From assembly GCF_003573695.1 (NCBI RefSeq), contig NW_020621936.1, positions 14,446,001 to 14,510,000 on the forward strand: a DNA stretch of 64,000 nucleotides. The letters run 5' to 3'. The translations under genes were made by a program, and so were the position numbers. The notes below the pieces were generated by a model. It did not search any database. It worked only from the letters and a program-made list of their open reading frames with translations, and had not been told where the DNA came from. This document shows, in pieces, positions 1 through 10,349 of the stretch. Position 1 is the first letter of the stretch. Every line of letters begins with the position of its first letter. The stretch is from Papaver somniferum (lineage: Eukaryota > Streptophyta > Magnoliopsida > Ranunculales > Papaveraceae).

Positions 1-155
1 CCTTGGCATGGCAGAAAGCACTTATATGAACACGCCCATTGAACATTGCGTGTCTATAGGGTAGAAGTATACCCTATAGACACGCCAAAACCAAAAAGGC
101 GTGACATGCAAATTTATATTTGGCGTGGCTAAAGGCCATTTCTGTACTAGTGAAC
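1..155. other. Insert inside the gypsy 3' LTR, with CACGCC/GGCGTG motifs
   Basis: The two gypsy LTR copies align rightward from about 156 (versus about 6049) but not to the left of it. This segment is therefore foreign to the LTR and continues out of the window. It carries CACGCC or GGCGTG at least five times in both orientations, plus a perfect hairpin. That style resembles the motif-rich termini of the cargo-bearing DNA transposons elsewhere in the window. No ORF is recognisable. Confidence 0.4.
48..85. repeat. Perfect 16-bp inverted repeat (hairpin)
   Basis: GCGTGTCTATAGGGTA at 48-63 is exactly complementary to 70-85, with the 6-base loop GAAGTA. It is not followed by a T-run and has no gene next to it, so there is no reason to call a terminator. 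It is probably part of the terminal region of a DNA transposon. Confidence 0.7.
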
Positions 156-557
156 ACACCGAGAGATGTAGCCTGTACGGGTATTTCGTGCATGCCTCAC
201 CATTGGCACTTGGAGATTCTTGTTACTCTGTTAAGAGCAACGCTCAGTCGTCATGTCGCACCAATAATGAGAGTTATGTGGGAACAACACAGGAAATACT
301 AGGCAAATCATGCATTATAAATAATGCTAAAAATTCACAGGTAATTTGGGATTGTTGCTACATGCTCCATCCTGGGTGAATTTTGTGTATTTAATTCACA
401 TAATATTTGGGATTGTTGCTACATACTCCATTCTAAGTGAATTAATAAAGCGAAGAGGTACTCATCACTTATCAAACAGCTTTATCCTCTGCAGGATGTC
501 AACGCATTAATTTTGGCTTTACAATTTTAGCCTTTGAACCAAAATCCACCATCAACA
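156..557 (-). repeat. 3' LTR (visible part) of the gypsy element
   Basis: This aligns almost base for base with 6049-6447. Shared landmarks include the stretch around GCATGCCTCACCATTGGCAC, the GGGATTGTTG(C/G)TACATGCTCC repeats, and the terminus AAAATCCACCAT(C/A)AACA. The LTR edge is at 557, where similarity stops and the purine tract of the internal region begins. A third copy in the opposite orientation lies at 63380-64000. Confidence 0.8.
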
Positions 558-572
558 TTAAGTCCCCTGCCT
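558..572 (-). other. Polypurine tract of the gypsy element
   Basis: On the minus strand this reads AGGCAGGGGACTTAA, directly abutting the LTR start TGTTGATGG. Its position and purine richness are as expected for plus-strand priming in LTR retrotransposons. Confidence 0.6.
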
Positions 573-702
573 AGCACATAATGGTTACACTATTGTGGGG
601 TAGGCATTAGATGGTGAAAAATAAAGATAAAACTTATGAGACAAAGTTAGATGTTACCAGGAGAGATGGGTCGTCCTGTCCTTGGAATATGTCAGTCAAG
701 AG

Positions 703-1416
703 GCATTCAGGTGAGCGTTGAAGCAGCTTCTGAAGCGAACGTGGAGGCGGCTCCTGGAGAGAGCGTTGAAGCAGCTTCTGAAGCGAACGCGGGTCCCGGA
801 GAGAGCGTTGAAGCAGATTCTAAAGCGAACGTGGAGGCGGCTCCTGGAGAGAGCGTTGAAGCATCTTCTGAAGCGAACGTGGGTCCCGGTGAGAGGGTTT
901 AAGCAGCTTCTGAAGCGAACGTGGAGGCGGATCCTGGAGAGAGCGTTGAAGCAGCTTCTGAAGCGAACGTGGGTCCCGGAGAGAGCGTTGAAGCAGCTTC
1001 TGAAGCGAACGTGGGTCCCATAGAAAGCGTTGAAGCAGCTTCTGAAGCGAACGTGGGTCCCGGAGAGAGCGTTGAAGCAAATTCTGAAGCGAACGTGCAG
1101 GCGGCTCCTGGAGAGAGCGTTGAAGCAGCTTATGAAGCGAACGTGGAGGCGGCTCCTGAAGAGAGCGTTGAAGCAGCTTCTGAAGCGAACATGGAGGCGG
1201 CTCCTGGAGAGAGCGTTGAAGCAGCTTCTGAAGCGAACGTGGGTCTCGAAGAGAGCGTTGAAGCAGCTTCTGAAGCGAACGTGGAGGCGGCTCCTGGAGA
1301 GTGCGTTAAAGCATCTTCTGAAGCGAACGTGGGTCCAGGAGAGAGCGTTGAAGCAGCTTCTGAAGTGAACGTGGGTCCCGGAGAGAGCGTTGAAGCAGCT
1401 TCTAAGCAGTCCCGGT
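703..1416. repeat. Minisatellite of interspersed 42-bp and 48-bp units in the gypsy 3' untranslated region
   Basis: About sixteen imperfect units share GAGAGCGTTGAAGCAGCTTC followed by TGAAGCGAACGTG. They end either in GGTCCCG (42-bp unit) or GAGGCGGCTCCTG (48-bp unit). Both unit lengths are multiples of three, so long open frames exist on both strands. In one plus frame the units read ESVEAASEANVGPG or ESVEAASEANVEAAPG, interrupted by a TAA at 900-902. The array lies between pol and the 3' LTR, antisense to the element. Tat-lineage elements are known for hypervariable tandem repeats at this position. Substitutions change amino acids freely, so I treat it as non-coding. Confidence 0.85.
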
Positions 1417-2336
1417 CATACTTCTTTGCCATTATCATCTTCGTATCGTATCTTTGAGGAGTAGGGAAGTTCCTTTATGCGAATGACTTAACTAATAATG
1501 AATCTCTTGACATGGAGAATCTGTATGTACCTCTTTAAGACCCAGGTGCAATCTCCTTTGGTAACGCAGCTACTTTGGGAGACGAAATTCTGAAAGCATC
1601 TCTTATTGATGTTGCTGCCGTCGAGCCAGACATGGAATATCTTGGACGTTGTTTCATCATTGTGGCAGTCGTGCATGTGGTACTGGAGTTGGATTTGGAG
1701 ATTTTGGACGCGTAGGATGTTGCATCTCGGTAGTTTTCCTCTTGCTGCTTCAGCGAAATTGCTTACAAAAGCCGAAGGTTGTATTGCCTGTTGGTGAGAT
1801 GCATGCTTCCACGAACATCATGAGGCTCTTCATTACTGACAGGCTTGTTCTTTCTAGCAGGGCAGGTCGCAACTGAGTGTTTAGCAGCTTCACGGATGTC
1901 TGAAAGCGCAGGTTCTTCGACAAATCACGATTGACAGGTACCGTCCTATTGATACACAATTACACCACTTGTTGTTAAGTCACATTCGGATCGTGACCCT
2001 CCAGTACCTGAATCTGGGACCTCTTGACGTAATCATTTGGATGTTCGCTGTTTCATTGAAGCATTCTTCTTAAGTCTGATAGAGTGATTCTCCCAAGCTG
2101 CGAATTCTTCCTCGACATGATGATGCGTACATCGCTATCTTCTTGAGGCTTCTCCAGTAGATCTGAAGATGTCCCAGGCTCGCTCTTGTCCGGGCTGACA
2201 TAATAGGCGAACCCTTTGTGATGATTTGTAGATGAAAATATTCGTTGAATCTTCTGAAACGCTTCCTGTTGTAGTGCGGTCTAGACGAAACTTGCTCCTT
2301 TCTTCAACAAGGGGGTGTATGAAGCAACAAGCTGGG

Positions 2337-3101
2337 CTACCAGGTATAAGAGTTCACTTTGCTCATGAAGTTTTGGAGCTCCTTCACGGTTCGCGGCAGT
2401 GGCATTGTGAGGATATCTTGAGTCTTGGATTTGACTACTATATCATCCACGTAGTCTTCAACTTGCTTATGCATCATGTCATGGAAGATTGCCGTCATAG
2501 CGCGTCGATACGTCGCACCGACATTATTCAAACCGAATGGCATTACAGTATAATAAAAATTTCCAAGAGGGGTTTGAAAAGCTGTCTTACTTGCATCATG
2601 ATCATACATCCTTATCTGGTTGTAGCCGCTACATCCATCCATGGAGGAGAACATGCCGTGTTCGCTGGTGGCATCTACCAACATGTCGATGTTAGGTAAA
2701 GGAAAATCTTCTTTGGGGCAACATTCGTTCAATTCTCTGGAGTCCACGCAACAGCTGATCTGTTCGTTTTTCTCGTGCCTGAATTTCCTCGGAGACTGTT
2801 TGACCGGCTTGGGTCCAGGTATGACATGTATTGCAGCAAACGTCTCCGCCCGCTGATTTTTCGAGAGGTGTAAAAGTTCGCATAAACTTTCTACTAGAGA
2901 AGTTGCTTCTTGATCCAACGACCTCTGGTTCATAATGAAACTATTAAATTGAGGAGGATCGTTGCGAGGATCAGTCCCTAGTGTAAAAATCTTTGTGACA
3001 GGAGAACCGCTCGTATCTGATGTCATCTTGACGAGGAGATCGAGTATGCCGTTTATTGTTGCTTTGAGCAGGTCCATGTTCTTCGTGTGCATCTCCTGCA
3101 C
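2337..3101 (-). pseudogene. Ty3/gypsy pol remnant: reverse transcriptase
   Basis: This is a 254-residue open frame. About the first 100 residues look like gag/spacer sequence. The rest is the central reverse transcriptase domain: an 'ISCCVDSRELNECCPKEDFPLPNIDM' type block, the palm segment with MPFGL, and the catalytic YVDDIVVKS, so both active-site aspartates are kept. It ends in the connection region (VKELQNFMSKVN) just short of RNase H. The protease and upstream gag are missing, so a deletion has joined gag-spacer sequence to reverse transcriptase. Downstream minus-strand sequence to about 1440 has no recognisable integrase. It is a decayed, non-functional remnant. Confidence 0.85.
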
Positions 3102-3161
3102 GTCTTGAGGGTACGGAGGTCAATGCTGGTGCATATCCATCAGATTTCCTTTGCCACGGCT

Positions 3162-3857
3162 TCAGAGGAGTCGCTCCAGGTCTTCACGTGTGATGAAGTT
3201 GGATGGCTGGTCCCTTTCTCTTGGACGTTCCTGGTCCCTTTCTCTCGGAATCTCAGGAGCAACACGAGCTTCTTCGTCCATGTAGGCCCGCGCCGCTAAA
3301 GTACCTGCTCCGGGTGCATTGAATGTGTTCCTTGTTGGCTCCAGGGGCTGTCGTGGCTCTCGTGGAAATCGATCAGTTAATGTCTTAAGAAAAATGAGTA
3401 CCTCTTTCTGAGTTGTAGACATGTCCGTTTGTGCCCTAGCGATAACTTCTTGTCTCTCCATAAAATCCACCATGGTAATAGGGGGTTGTCCTCCTCTGGC
3501 TCCTCCAGCCCCTCGTCCTGACAGAGGAGTGGCAGCTGCTCTGGTGACGGCTGGAGGCGTTAGACTCGAAGAGATGCCGGGGTTCGCATCTTTTCTGGCT
3601 CTGGTGATAGGAGGTGTCACGCCCAAAGGAATATCTCCTCCTGCTCCGCTGGTGCTGGTGGCAGAGGACGTAACTCCACGACATACATTGATCGTATCGA
3701 CATCCTGCACGGTAACACCACTAATCGAGATATCAACGTCGAGAGTGTTGTCGGTACTGGTTCCGTTGGGATTGGTTGCTAATCCAGACCTAAGATCCAC
3801 CATTTCTGAAATTGATAAAATCGAATTGGATTTTGAAGAAATTGACTTCACAACCAA
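3162..3857 (-). pseudogene. Ty3/gypsy gag N-terminal part (truncated)
   Basis: This 231-residue frame begins about 30 bases inside the primer-binding site, where gag is expected. It is low in complexity: Ser/Thr-rich at first, then Pro/Arg-rich with a GRGAGGARGG patch and an arginine/glutamate repeat (PRERDQERPRERDQ) near the end. The conserved capsid domain and zinc knuckle are absent because the frame stops before them and the following sequence jumps to pol. The assignment rests on position and composition, not on a conserved domain. Confidence 0.55.
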
Positions 3858-3865
3858 GATATTAA

Positions 3866-3884
3866 TCTCCCACTGTGGTCGCCA
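3866..3884 (-). other. Primer-binding site of the gypsy element
   Basis: The minus strand reads TGGCGACCACAGTGGGAGA, two bases after the LTR terminus ...CATAAACA. Tat/Ogre-type elements use a TGGCGACTCC..TGGGGA-type site, complementary to a tRNA 3' end (arginine tRNA from memory). This copy differs at a few positions. Confidence 0.65.
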
Positions 3885-3886
3885 AT

Positions 3887-6447
3887 TGTTTATGGGTGAA
3901 AACTATTTCTGCTGGTTTTGGTAATTTGGGGTGTGTGGATGAGAAATGAATTTAAACCCTAAAACAAATGCACTGTACGGGAGTGCTTTTGATTCGAGAG
4001 ATCAATCTGTGCAATTCTGGCCTAAACCAAGAACTGGCCGTTCCAGACTTGGTTCGGTCACAAAGTGAAGGAGATGGGGTTGATCTTAGGGAGGGAAGCA
4101 AAGAAGGTGTTGAGATTGTAGAGGTGTTGGATGTTTATGACTTGTATCAGAAGAGGAACTGGCTTGCAATGATGTAAGCTATCAGTTCTGGTGTTTTCTG
4201 GATACGGATGACAACACTTGGTTTTATGTGCTTGTCTGTGTTGTTTGGAAACAGGTGATGAACTTATTTATACAAGTCATTGAGCGCAAAACCCTCATCT
4301 CGTAGGAAGTGGAGTAAGTTGATTGATGGAATAGTGGGGTCGTGTAGGTGCTTGCACGATCACATCTTTGCCCACTTTTCCCATCATCGTTAACCGTACA
4401 TGCCTCCTGACACGTTCTTGTGATGGCGCGTTGAACGTTGCACGCTGTAAACCGCCAGACCAATACCCCAGTAAGTATCCCCCAGTTTGTGACATGTTTC
4501 ATGTCTCGAATGAGTGGATCGTGGGACCCACTGTAGGAAGTTGCATGTGATGATAAAATAACTAAGGATTTGATATTTATGAAATATCGCGTATGCCCAA
4601 CGCATGTAATGCATCGCAGACAAGCAGCATGTATGAAGCATCGATGTTTCAAAGCCTGACCGAATAAGTTGCGGACCAAGCGTCTTAAAATAGCATCACG
4701 TCCAACCATCTTAGAGTGATCGCTTGGAGGATGCATGGGCGAGCTATCTCCTGACCGATCACTCCCTGTGGAAGAGTGGCAGATGATGATCATCGGGATG
4801 CCTTACTGGTCGTCTAGTTTTCAACCTAGGCTGTTCGACCAAGCTAGCGGAGTTGGACAGACGAGATGGTTTTAAGACCCTCATCTGCGACCGTTAATAG
4901 ATTTTTAGGGTTTTAGGAGGTGCGCGAGCATCACTCCTATGCTTGACCGAATCCGAGATTGGGCGTAAGTTTTGGTGGGGCCGACCATGCATACATGTAG
5001 GCAGCCTGCCAGTGTACATGCCCATACCTCTTTGTCTCATGAAGGTGCGATCTAGGCCACTCAATTTGACCGTCAAAGGTGAGTTGTCGTGATCGATTTG
5101 CGGAAAAAATCCATTGTCGCAAAGGATTTGGAAGCTGCTCGGCATGCAACTTTCGGGCGCGCATTTCGTGGACGACAAGTCTTAGTCTGCCTAGGCCGAC
5201 CAGCTCCACGCAAAGGTGGGCCCATAATGATCATGTTGACATGCTTGGGACCTTTTAAGTCTATATCTACACCCTCCATCCAAGCTTGCGAAGATGGATG
5301 GTCGTCATCGAACTGCGACAGTTATGCAACGCCGCAAAACCTAATTAGGGTTTTGAAAACAGCACGTACCCACGATTTTGGCCAAACGTTTTGGCAAGTT
5401 ATGCTCCTTTTTTTGGAGGAACCGATCGTGTGTGGCCCATGTTGGGCTGACGGTGAACATGCGTGCACTTCTCTAATGGTCTTAGGTACGATCTAAGCCA
5501 TCCAAATATGTTGGTGAAGTTGGATGGTTGTGATCAATTTAATACATTAGTGGAATTTTCGTGACACTTGCAAAGCATCACACCAGCCATGTTTCGGCCA
5601 TGCGATCGTGGCTGCATGACCACGCCATGAGCAAACCGATCAGGTAGGGATAGAGTGGGCCCGCTAATGTGCGTGATAGCGCCTCCTCCATATTTCACGA
5701 TGCGATCTAACCCGTACAATCAGGCTAGTGAAGTTGGACGATCACGATCATTTTGAGACTGTCTTAAGCAGTCTTGCTCATTCGATCTTCTTCCAAAGCA
5801 GCGTGGCCACCCTATTTTGGGGTTGGCGTTTCGGCACGGTGAGAAGAGGAGTGTGATGTTCGACCGGCTAGGGCACAAACAGGCCCGCTGGTGGTCATCA
5901 CGGTGATAGCATGCTCCTACTAGGGTTCGTCTAGGCTGGTGAAATCATGCGGTCAACCTGCGTGGCCGTGATTGTTTCTGAGACTGATATGGACAGTATA
6001 GATTTCCCTCAGGAAATTAAATATGCTCAATCGGGCTAGTATAACACAACGAGAGATGTAGCCTGTACGGGTATTTCGTGCATGCCTCACCATTGGCACT
6101 TGGAGATTCGTATTACTCTGTTAAGAGCAACGCTCAGTCGTCATGCCGCACCAATAATGAGAGTTCTGCGGGAACAACACAGGAAATACTAGGAAAATCA
6201 TGCATTATAAATAATGCTAAAAATTCACAGGATATTTGGGATTGTTGGTACATGCTCCATCCTGGGTGAATTTTGTGTATTTAATTCACAAAATATTTGG
6301 GATTATTGCTACATGCTCCATTCTAGGTGAATTAATAAAGCGAAGAGGTACTCATCACTTATCAAACAGCTTTATCCTCTCCAGGATGTCAGCGCATTAA
6401 TTTTGGCTTTACAATTTTATCCTTTGAACCAAAATCCACCATAAACA
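3887..6447 (-). repeat. 5' LTR of the gypsy element (2561 bp)
   Basis: It is bounded by TGTTTATGG in element orientation at 6447 and CCATAAACA at 3887, which are inverted terminal bases. It is GC-richer than its surroundings and rich in the words GATCG and TTGGACG. Short plus- and minus-strand ORFs inside it have no recognisable domain. The 5 bases beyond its outer edge are CTTTG (6448-6452); the matching copy lies outside the window. Confidence 0.8.
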
Positions 6448-7629
6448 CTTTGTTACTAAGCTATTGAAAGCAAACCCTAATTTCAAAGACTATATAAGGG
6501 AGAACTCTAGCAACTGGAAAACCCAATCCCGATACTTTCATGTGTCCTAGTTGCGACTAGAGTCGATTCTCCTTTAACCTAGGTTTTTCCAAAACCATTA
6601 TAGGTTAAAAACTTGAAGAATTCATTTGGGATTCGTGAAGTCAGATCCAACTATTTTCTCTGTAGTTGTGTATTCTGATCTTACTTGTTCTATCGTATTT
6701 GATTACTATCTTCTCTAATATTTGCTCGAGATTTATCTCCGATATGTAAGACATAACAGGTAATAACAAAGCTCTTCGTCTCATTCTTTGTGATTCCACA
6801 ATAACTTCTTCTACTACCATGTAGTTAAGTTATTTCGAGGTGATTGATATTTCTAGGTTACTCTTCGGGAGTATAAGACCGGATTGTCAATTGGTTCATG
6901 TTCACCTTGATTTATCATAAGACGGAACAAAACTTTATAGGTACTTCTGCGGGACACAGATTTATCTATCAAAATAGACTTATCCGTGGGAGACAGATTT
7001 GTTTATAAGTCTTCGACTTTCGTTCGTAGCAACTCTTAGTTGTGGGTGAAATCATTTAAGGGAATTAAGTACGCAGAATCCGGCATGGTTCTAGAGGTGT
7101 AAGGAACGCGACTGTACCTTAACCGGTGTGAGACTTGGTTAGGGATCAACTACATTCTAGTCTGAAGTTAACTTGTAGTAGGCTAGTGTCTGTAACGGCT
7201 TAATACGGTGTGGTGTTCAAAACTGGACTAGGTCCCGGGTTTTTTCTACATTTGCAGTTTCCTCGTTAACAAAACTTCTGGTGTTTGTGTTATTTCTTTT
7301 CCGCATTATATTTGTTATATAATTGAAATATCACAGCTTGTGCGTTAGTTTAATCAATTGGTAAATCCGACCTTGATTGTTAGATAGGAATTAATTGGCA
7401 CTTGGGCGTTGGTCTTTGGTACCGTCCAAGTATTTCTCACATCAATCAGGCTCACAGATTTCGATTTGTTCGATTGTAGATTGTATTAAGAAATTGAGAT
7501 ACAACTCTTTGATATTTTTCTTGGTTGAGCTCGGTTTATTGGCTGGTGCTCTCGTAATTATATTAGAGTTAGTCCATACAGATTGTCGAACGAATTATTG
7601 GGTGTGGTTGTTAAACCCCCGCTTTTTCA
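6448..7629 (+). repeat. 3' portion of a copia-type LTR (host of the gypsy insertion)
   Basis: This aligns with the second half of the LTRs of the 10350-19147 element. It shares the segment around ACTATATAAGGGAGAACTC (a likely TATA box, about 6490), the AACTCTTAGTTGTGGGTGA block, GGTCCCGGG(T)TTTTT, TTTCCTCGTTAACAAAA, and the end CCCCCGCTTTTTCA. No primer-binding site follows 7629, so this is a solo LTR or a 3' LTR. Its first half would lie left of the gypsy element, outside the window. Confidence 0.75.
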
Positions 7630-7799
7630 AGAACCATTCTCACTGGTTCTCTGATTTTCAGCAATAGTGCTTCTATATTTGCTATCACGCAACCAACATC
7701 TGTTAAACCTTTGTAGTCTCCTATTATGATTATCCGACCTAGAGATAACTAGTAAGATAAGGGCATGGTCACTACCTATACTTTCCAGGTGATAAACAA

Positions 7800-8431
7800 T
7801 AATATTTGGAAAAAAGTCAAGTCATTCATATGTAGCTAAGGCCATATCAAGTCTTTCAATTATGAGACTGACCAGTCCTATGATTACTCCAAGTATAGGG
7901 GTTTCCTATAAACTTCAGATCAGTAAGTCCTAGTTGATCTAAATGATTTTTCACTTCATCAAGTTGGCTTTGAGGAATTAAATTTCCACAAATTTTCTCC
8001 TCTTGTCGAATGATAAAATTCAGATCTCCTAATATCATCTAAGGACAATTATATCTAGTAGTTAAGTGCTCTAGATAACCCCCACCGATTATCCCATCCT
8101 TAATCATCTAAGGCACCATACATACAATTTAGCAATATATGACCACTCCTTAATATCAACAGATATAAAATTAAAATTAATATCAACAAGATCAATGTGA
8201 ATACCATCCTTCCAATTAAAGCATATATAGACCGCCAGAAGCTCCTACTGGATTGATATGCAAATAATTCATGTAATTATAGGGAAAAGTAAACCTATCC
8301 ATTTTCACATTCATAGTTTTAGTCTCACTCAAGAAGATAATGTCAGGATCATTGGATCTAATGAGTTCACTTAGATGTCGCATGGTGTATTTATTACCGA
8401 AACCCTGGGCATTCCGGGATAAAATCTTCAT
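7800..8431 (-). pseudogene. L1-type LINE remnant: endonuclease domain
   Basis: Two minus-strand frames (8431-8216 and 8038-7859) give the start and middle of a plant L1 apurinic-endonuclease domain. The N-terminus MKILSRNAQGFGN corresponds to the usual ILSWNCRGLGN. DIIFLSETKT has the catalytic glutamate, ILGDLNFI has the DxN pair, and NPYTWSNHR matches a conserved block. Stops and a gap of about 180 bases of altered frame between them show decay. It is opposite in orientation to the L1 piece at 9.1 kb, so the two belong to different insertions or a rearranged one. Confidence 0.75.
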
Positions 8432-9130
8432 GTCAAGGTTTATATTAAAAACAACTCTGGCTTCTTCAATGAAATAAAATTTAACCTAAAACTAATTTCT
8501 AGCCTCTTCAAATACAGGTAATTCTTTGAGTTCACCCAAAAAATCAAAAAAACTACTATTATCTAGATAAAAAATGGAGTAAATCGAATCAAATAAAGAT
8601 TTAAAAAAGATTCTAAATTTGCGAACCTGATTTACTACACTCCTTCGCGCTTCAGTAGGGGATGACTCTTAAAGAGTCAAATTTTAGGATTTTCTAAACC
8701 TGGCCACAGGGTCGGAGCCAAGATTTCTAGGTTGGGGTGCAAAAATTGCTTTGGCATGCATTTTTTTCAGAGGGGTGTAAAGAAGAAAATTAGGATTGTA
8801 AATAGACTAATATCTGAAATTGGCGCCAAATTAGGCTTTGGAGCCAGCTGGGCTTGGGGTGGAAGTGCACACCCTTGCATTGGGCTGGCTCTGTGCCTAG
8901 CTGGCCATGCAATTTCCTTTGATTGTAGCAGGGTATTGACATGATATAGTCATAGTAATTTTCATGATATAGTCATAGTAATTTTTCTTTCAATTGAGTT
9001 AATGGATTACAAGTCAATGCCTATATAAAGATTTATCTATGGCCATTTCATTTATATTATATTTGCCCAATTCAACAAAATTGAGGTATATCATCTATTG
9101 ATCAAGGAGTTGAAAACAACAACATCTGGT
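8432..9130. other. Intergenic, no gene recognised
   Basis: AT-rich sequence without a supported gene. Around 8706 the words GGGTCGGAGCCAAG and GGTTGGGGTGCAAAA resemble the ends of common plant hAT-like MITEs, but I could not pair them with a mate. Confidence 0.4.
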
Positions 9131-9189
9131 GCAATTGTTGAAGTTTAAGGTGCTACTATAGCAATAGAAGCAAGGTCATTGGCTAAGGT

Positions 9190-10344
9190 TGATTAAATGA
9201 TCTCAATTAAAGGGTCTGGGAACGCATCAGCAAGAGATCTATAGTCTGGGGTAAGGTTTTGTGCAGATGATTGCCTCATCTTCACCAGATCTAATCGATC
9301 TAATGTTAAAAACTTGCTGGCTATTATTGATTCTTTTAGTGCTATGTCAGGCCAGTCAATTAACTATAAAAAAATGGGTGTGGCTTTATCCCGTTTACTG
9401 ATAGTAATAGAAAGAACACTATTCATGATATCCTACACATTAGAAGACTAGATCTACAAGATAAATATCTGAGAGTTTATTTATTCTTCATAGAAACAAA
9501 ATGGATGTTGGATAAATTTGATAGTAGACTGTTACTTGGAAAGATAAACTTCTGAATTCTCCAGGTAAATCTGTTCTTGTACAAACTGTATTCGGTTTCC
9601 TGGATACTCATCAAATATCATTTTTTCCATGCCAAAGGAACTTACTAACAAACTCGATTCTGTTAAAAGGACTTTTTGGTGGTATAACACCGCCAACTAT
9701 AGAAATTTTGGGATAAGATAATTTTCACTAAATCACTTGGTGGTTTGAATATTTCAAAGCCGGCAATCTTTAATAAAATATTATTGACGAAACTTGCTTG
9801 GAGATTATTTAATAATCCTGATGCTCTAACATATTAAAACATAAATATTTTCCTAGCTCAGATTCTCTTAGGAATGAAACGTCTAGTAATGGTTCTTGGA
9901 TTTAGAGAGGTGCCAGTATTGGTTTGGAAATAGTTAAGTCTAATCATTGTTGGAAAATTGGTAATAACAGGAGCATCCATATTTGGAAAGATAAGTAGAT
10001 CGTTACACTGTTTACTACCGTATCTTCTCGCTTTATTTCTAGTAACATTATAATTGTGGATCAATTGATTGATATTGATACTTAAAACTGGAATCTTAAT
10101 ATGCTTAATTGTTTATGTGATGCTTATATTCTTAAGCAAATCGCTAACATTGAATTATGATCGTAGGGAATTGATAAGATCAAATGGCAGGGGACTAGGA
10201 ATGATATTTTCTCGGTCGAATTGGCTTATAAATTGTTGCTAGATAGAGAATTTCAGACTAGTAGTATTGGAAATTCTGTCTTTTATTGGGATCATCTGTG
10301 GAAGCTTAAGCTACCTCCAAAGGTTTCTCACTTTATTTGGAAAT
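9190..10344 (+). pseudogene. L1-type LINE reverse transcriptase C-terminal half, interrupted by an LTR element
   Basis: Broken frames give successive blocks of a plant L1 ORF2. The catalytic block reads CADDCLIF in place of FADD. It is followed by SNVKNLLAIIDSFSAMSGQ, the thumb block GGLNISKPAIFNKILLTKLAW, and the zinc-binding reverse-transcriptase-associated block FYWDHLWKLKLPPKVSHFIW, ending at 10344. The gag-only LTR element starts at 10350, after the duplicated GTTCC. The RNase H part of the same LINE resumes at 19153. Many stops and frameshifts make this inactive. Confidence 0.8.
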
Positions 10345-10349
10345 GTTCC

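Larger units (their letters stand above)
1..6447 (-). mobile_element. Ty3/gypsy (Tat-like) LTR retrotransposon, internally deleted, 3' LTR partly outside window
   Basis: The element reads on the minus strand. Its complete 5' LTR is at 3887-6447, and the part of its 3' LTR inside the window ends at 557. Both LTR copies start, in element orientation, with TGTT(G/T)ATGGTGGATTTTGG, and the 5' copy ends in CCATAAACA. The primer-binding site, a partial gag and a reverse transcriptase piece follow in order. Protease, most of gag, RNase H and integrase are not recognisable, so it cannot be autonomous. The reverse transcriptase residues (DFPLPNIDMLVDAT, TPLGNFYYTVMPFGL, YVDDIVVKS) and the TGGCGACC-type primer site fit the Tat/Ogre side of Ty3/gypsy. 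It is inserted in a copia-type LTR that resumes at 6448. Confidence 0.8.

Noticed and set aside
651..1457. Long plus-strand ORFs reading ESVEAASEANVGPG-type repeats, as a possible repeat protein gene
   Set aside because: They are open in several frames on both strands because the unit lengths are multiples of three. An in-frame stop, free non-synonymous change between units and the position antisense inside a gypsy element argue against a gene.
3421..3924. 167-codon plus-strand ORF opposite the gypsy gag
   Set aside because: Antisense shadow of gag in compositionally biased Pro/Arg-rich sequence.
4224..5719. Several ORFs of 60-190 codons in the gypsy 5' LTR
   Set aside because: They overlap each other on both strands, carry no domain and lie in an LTR.
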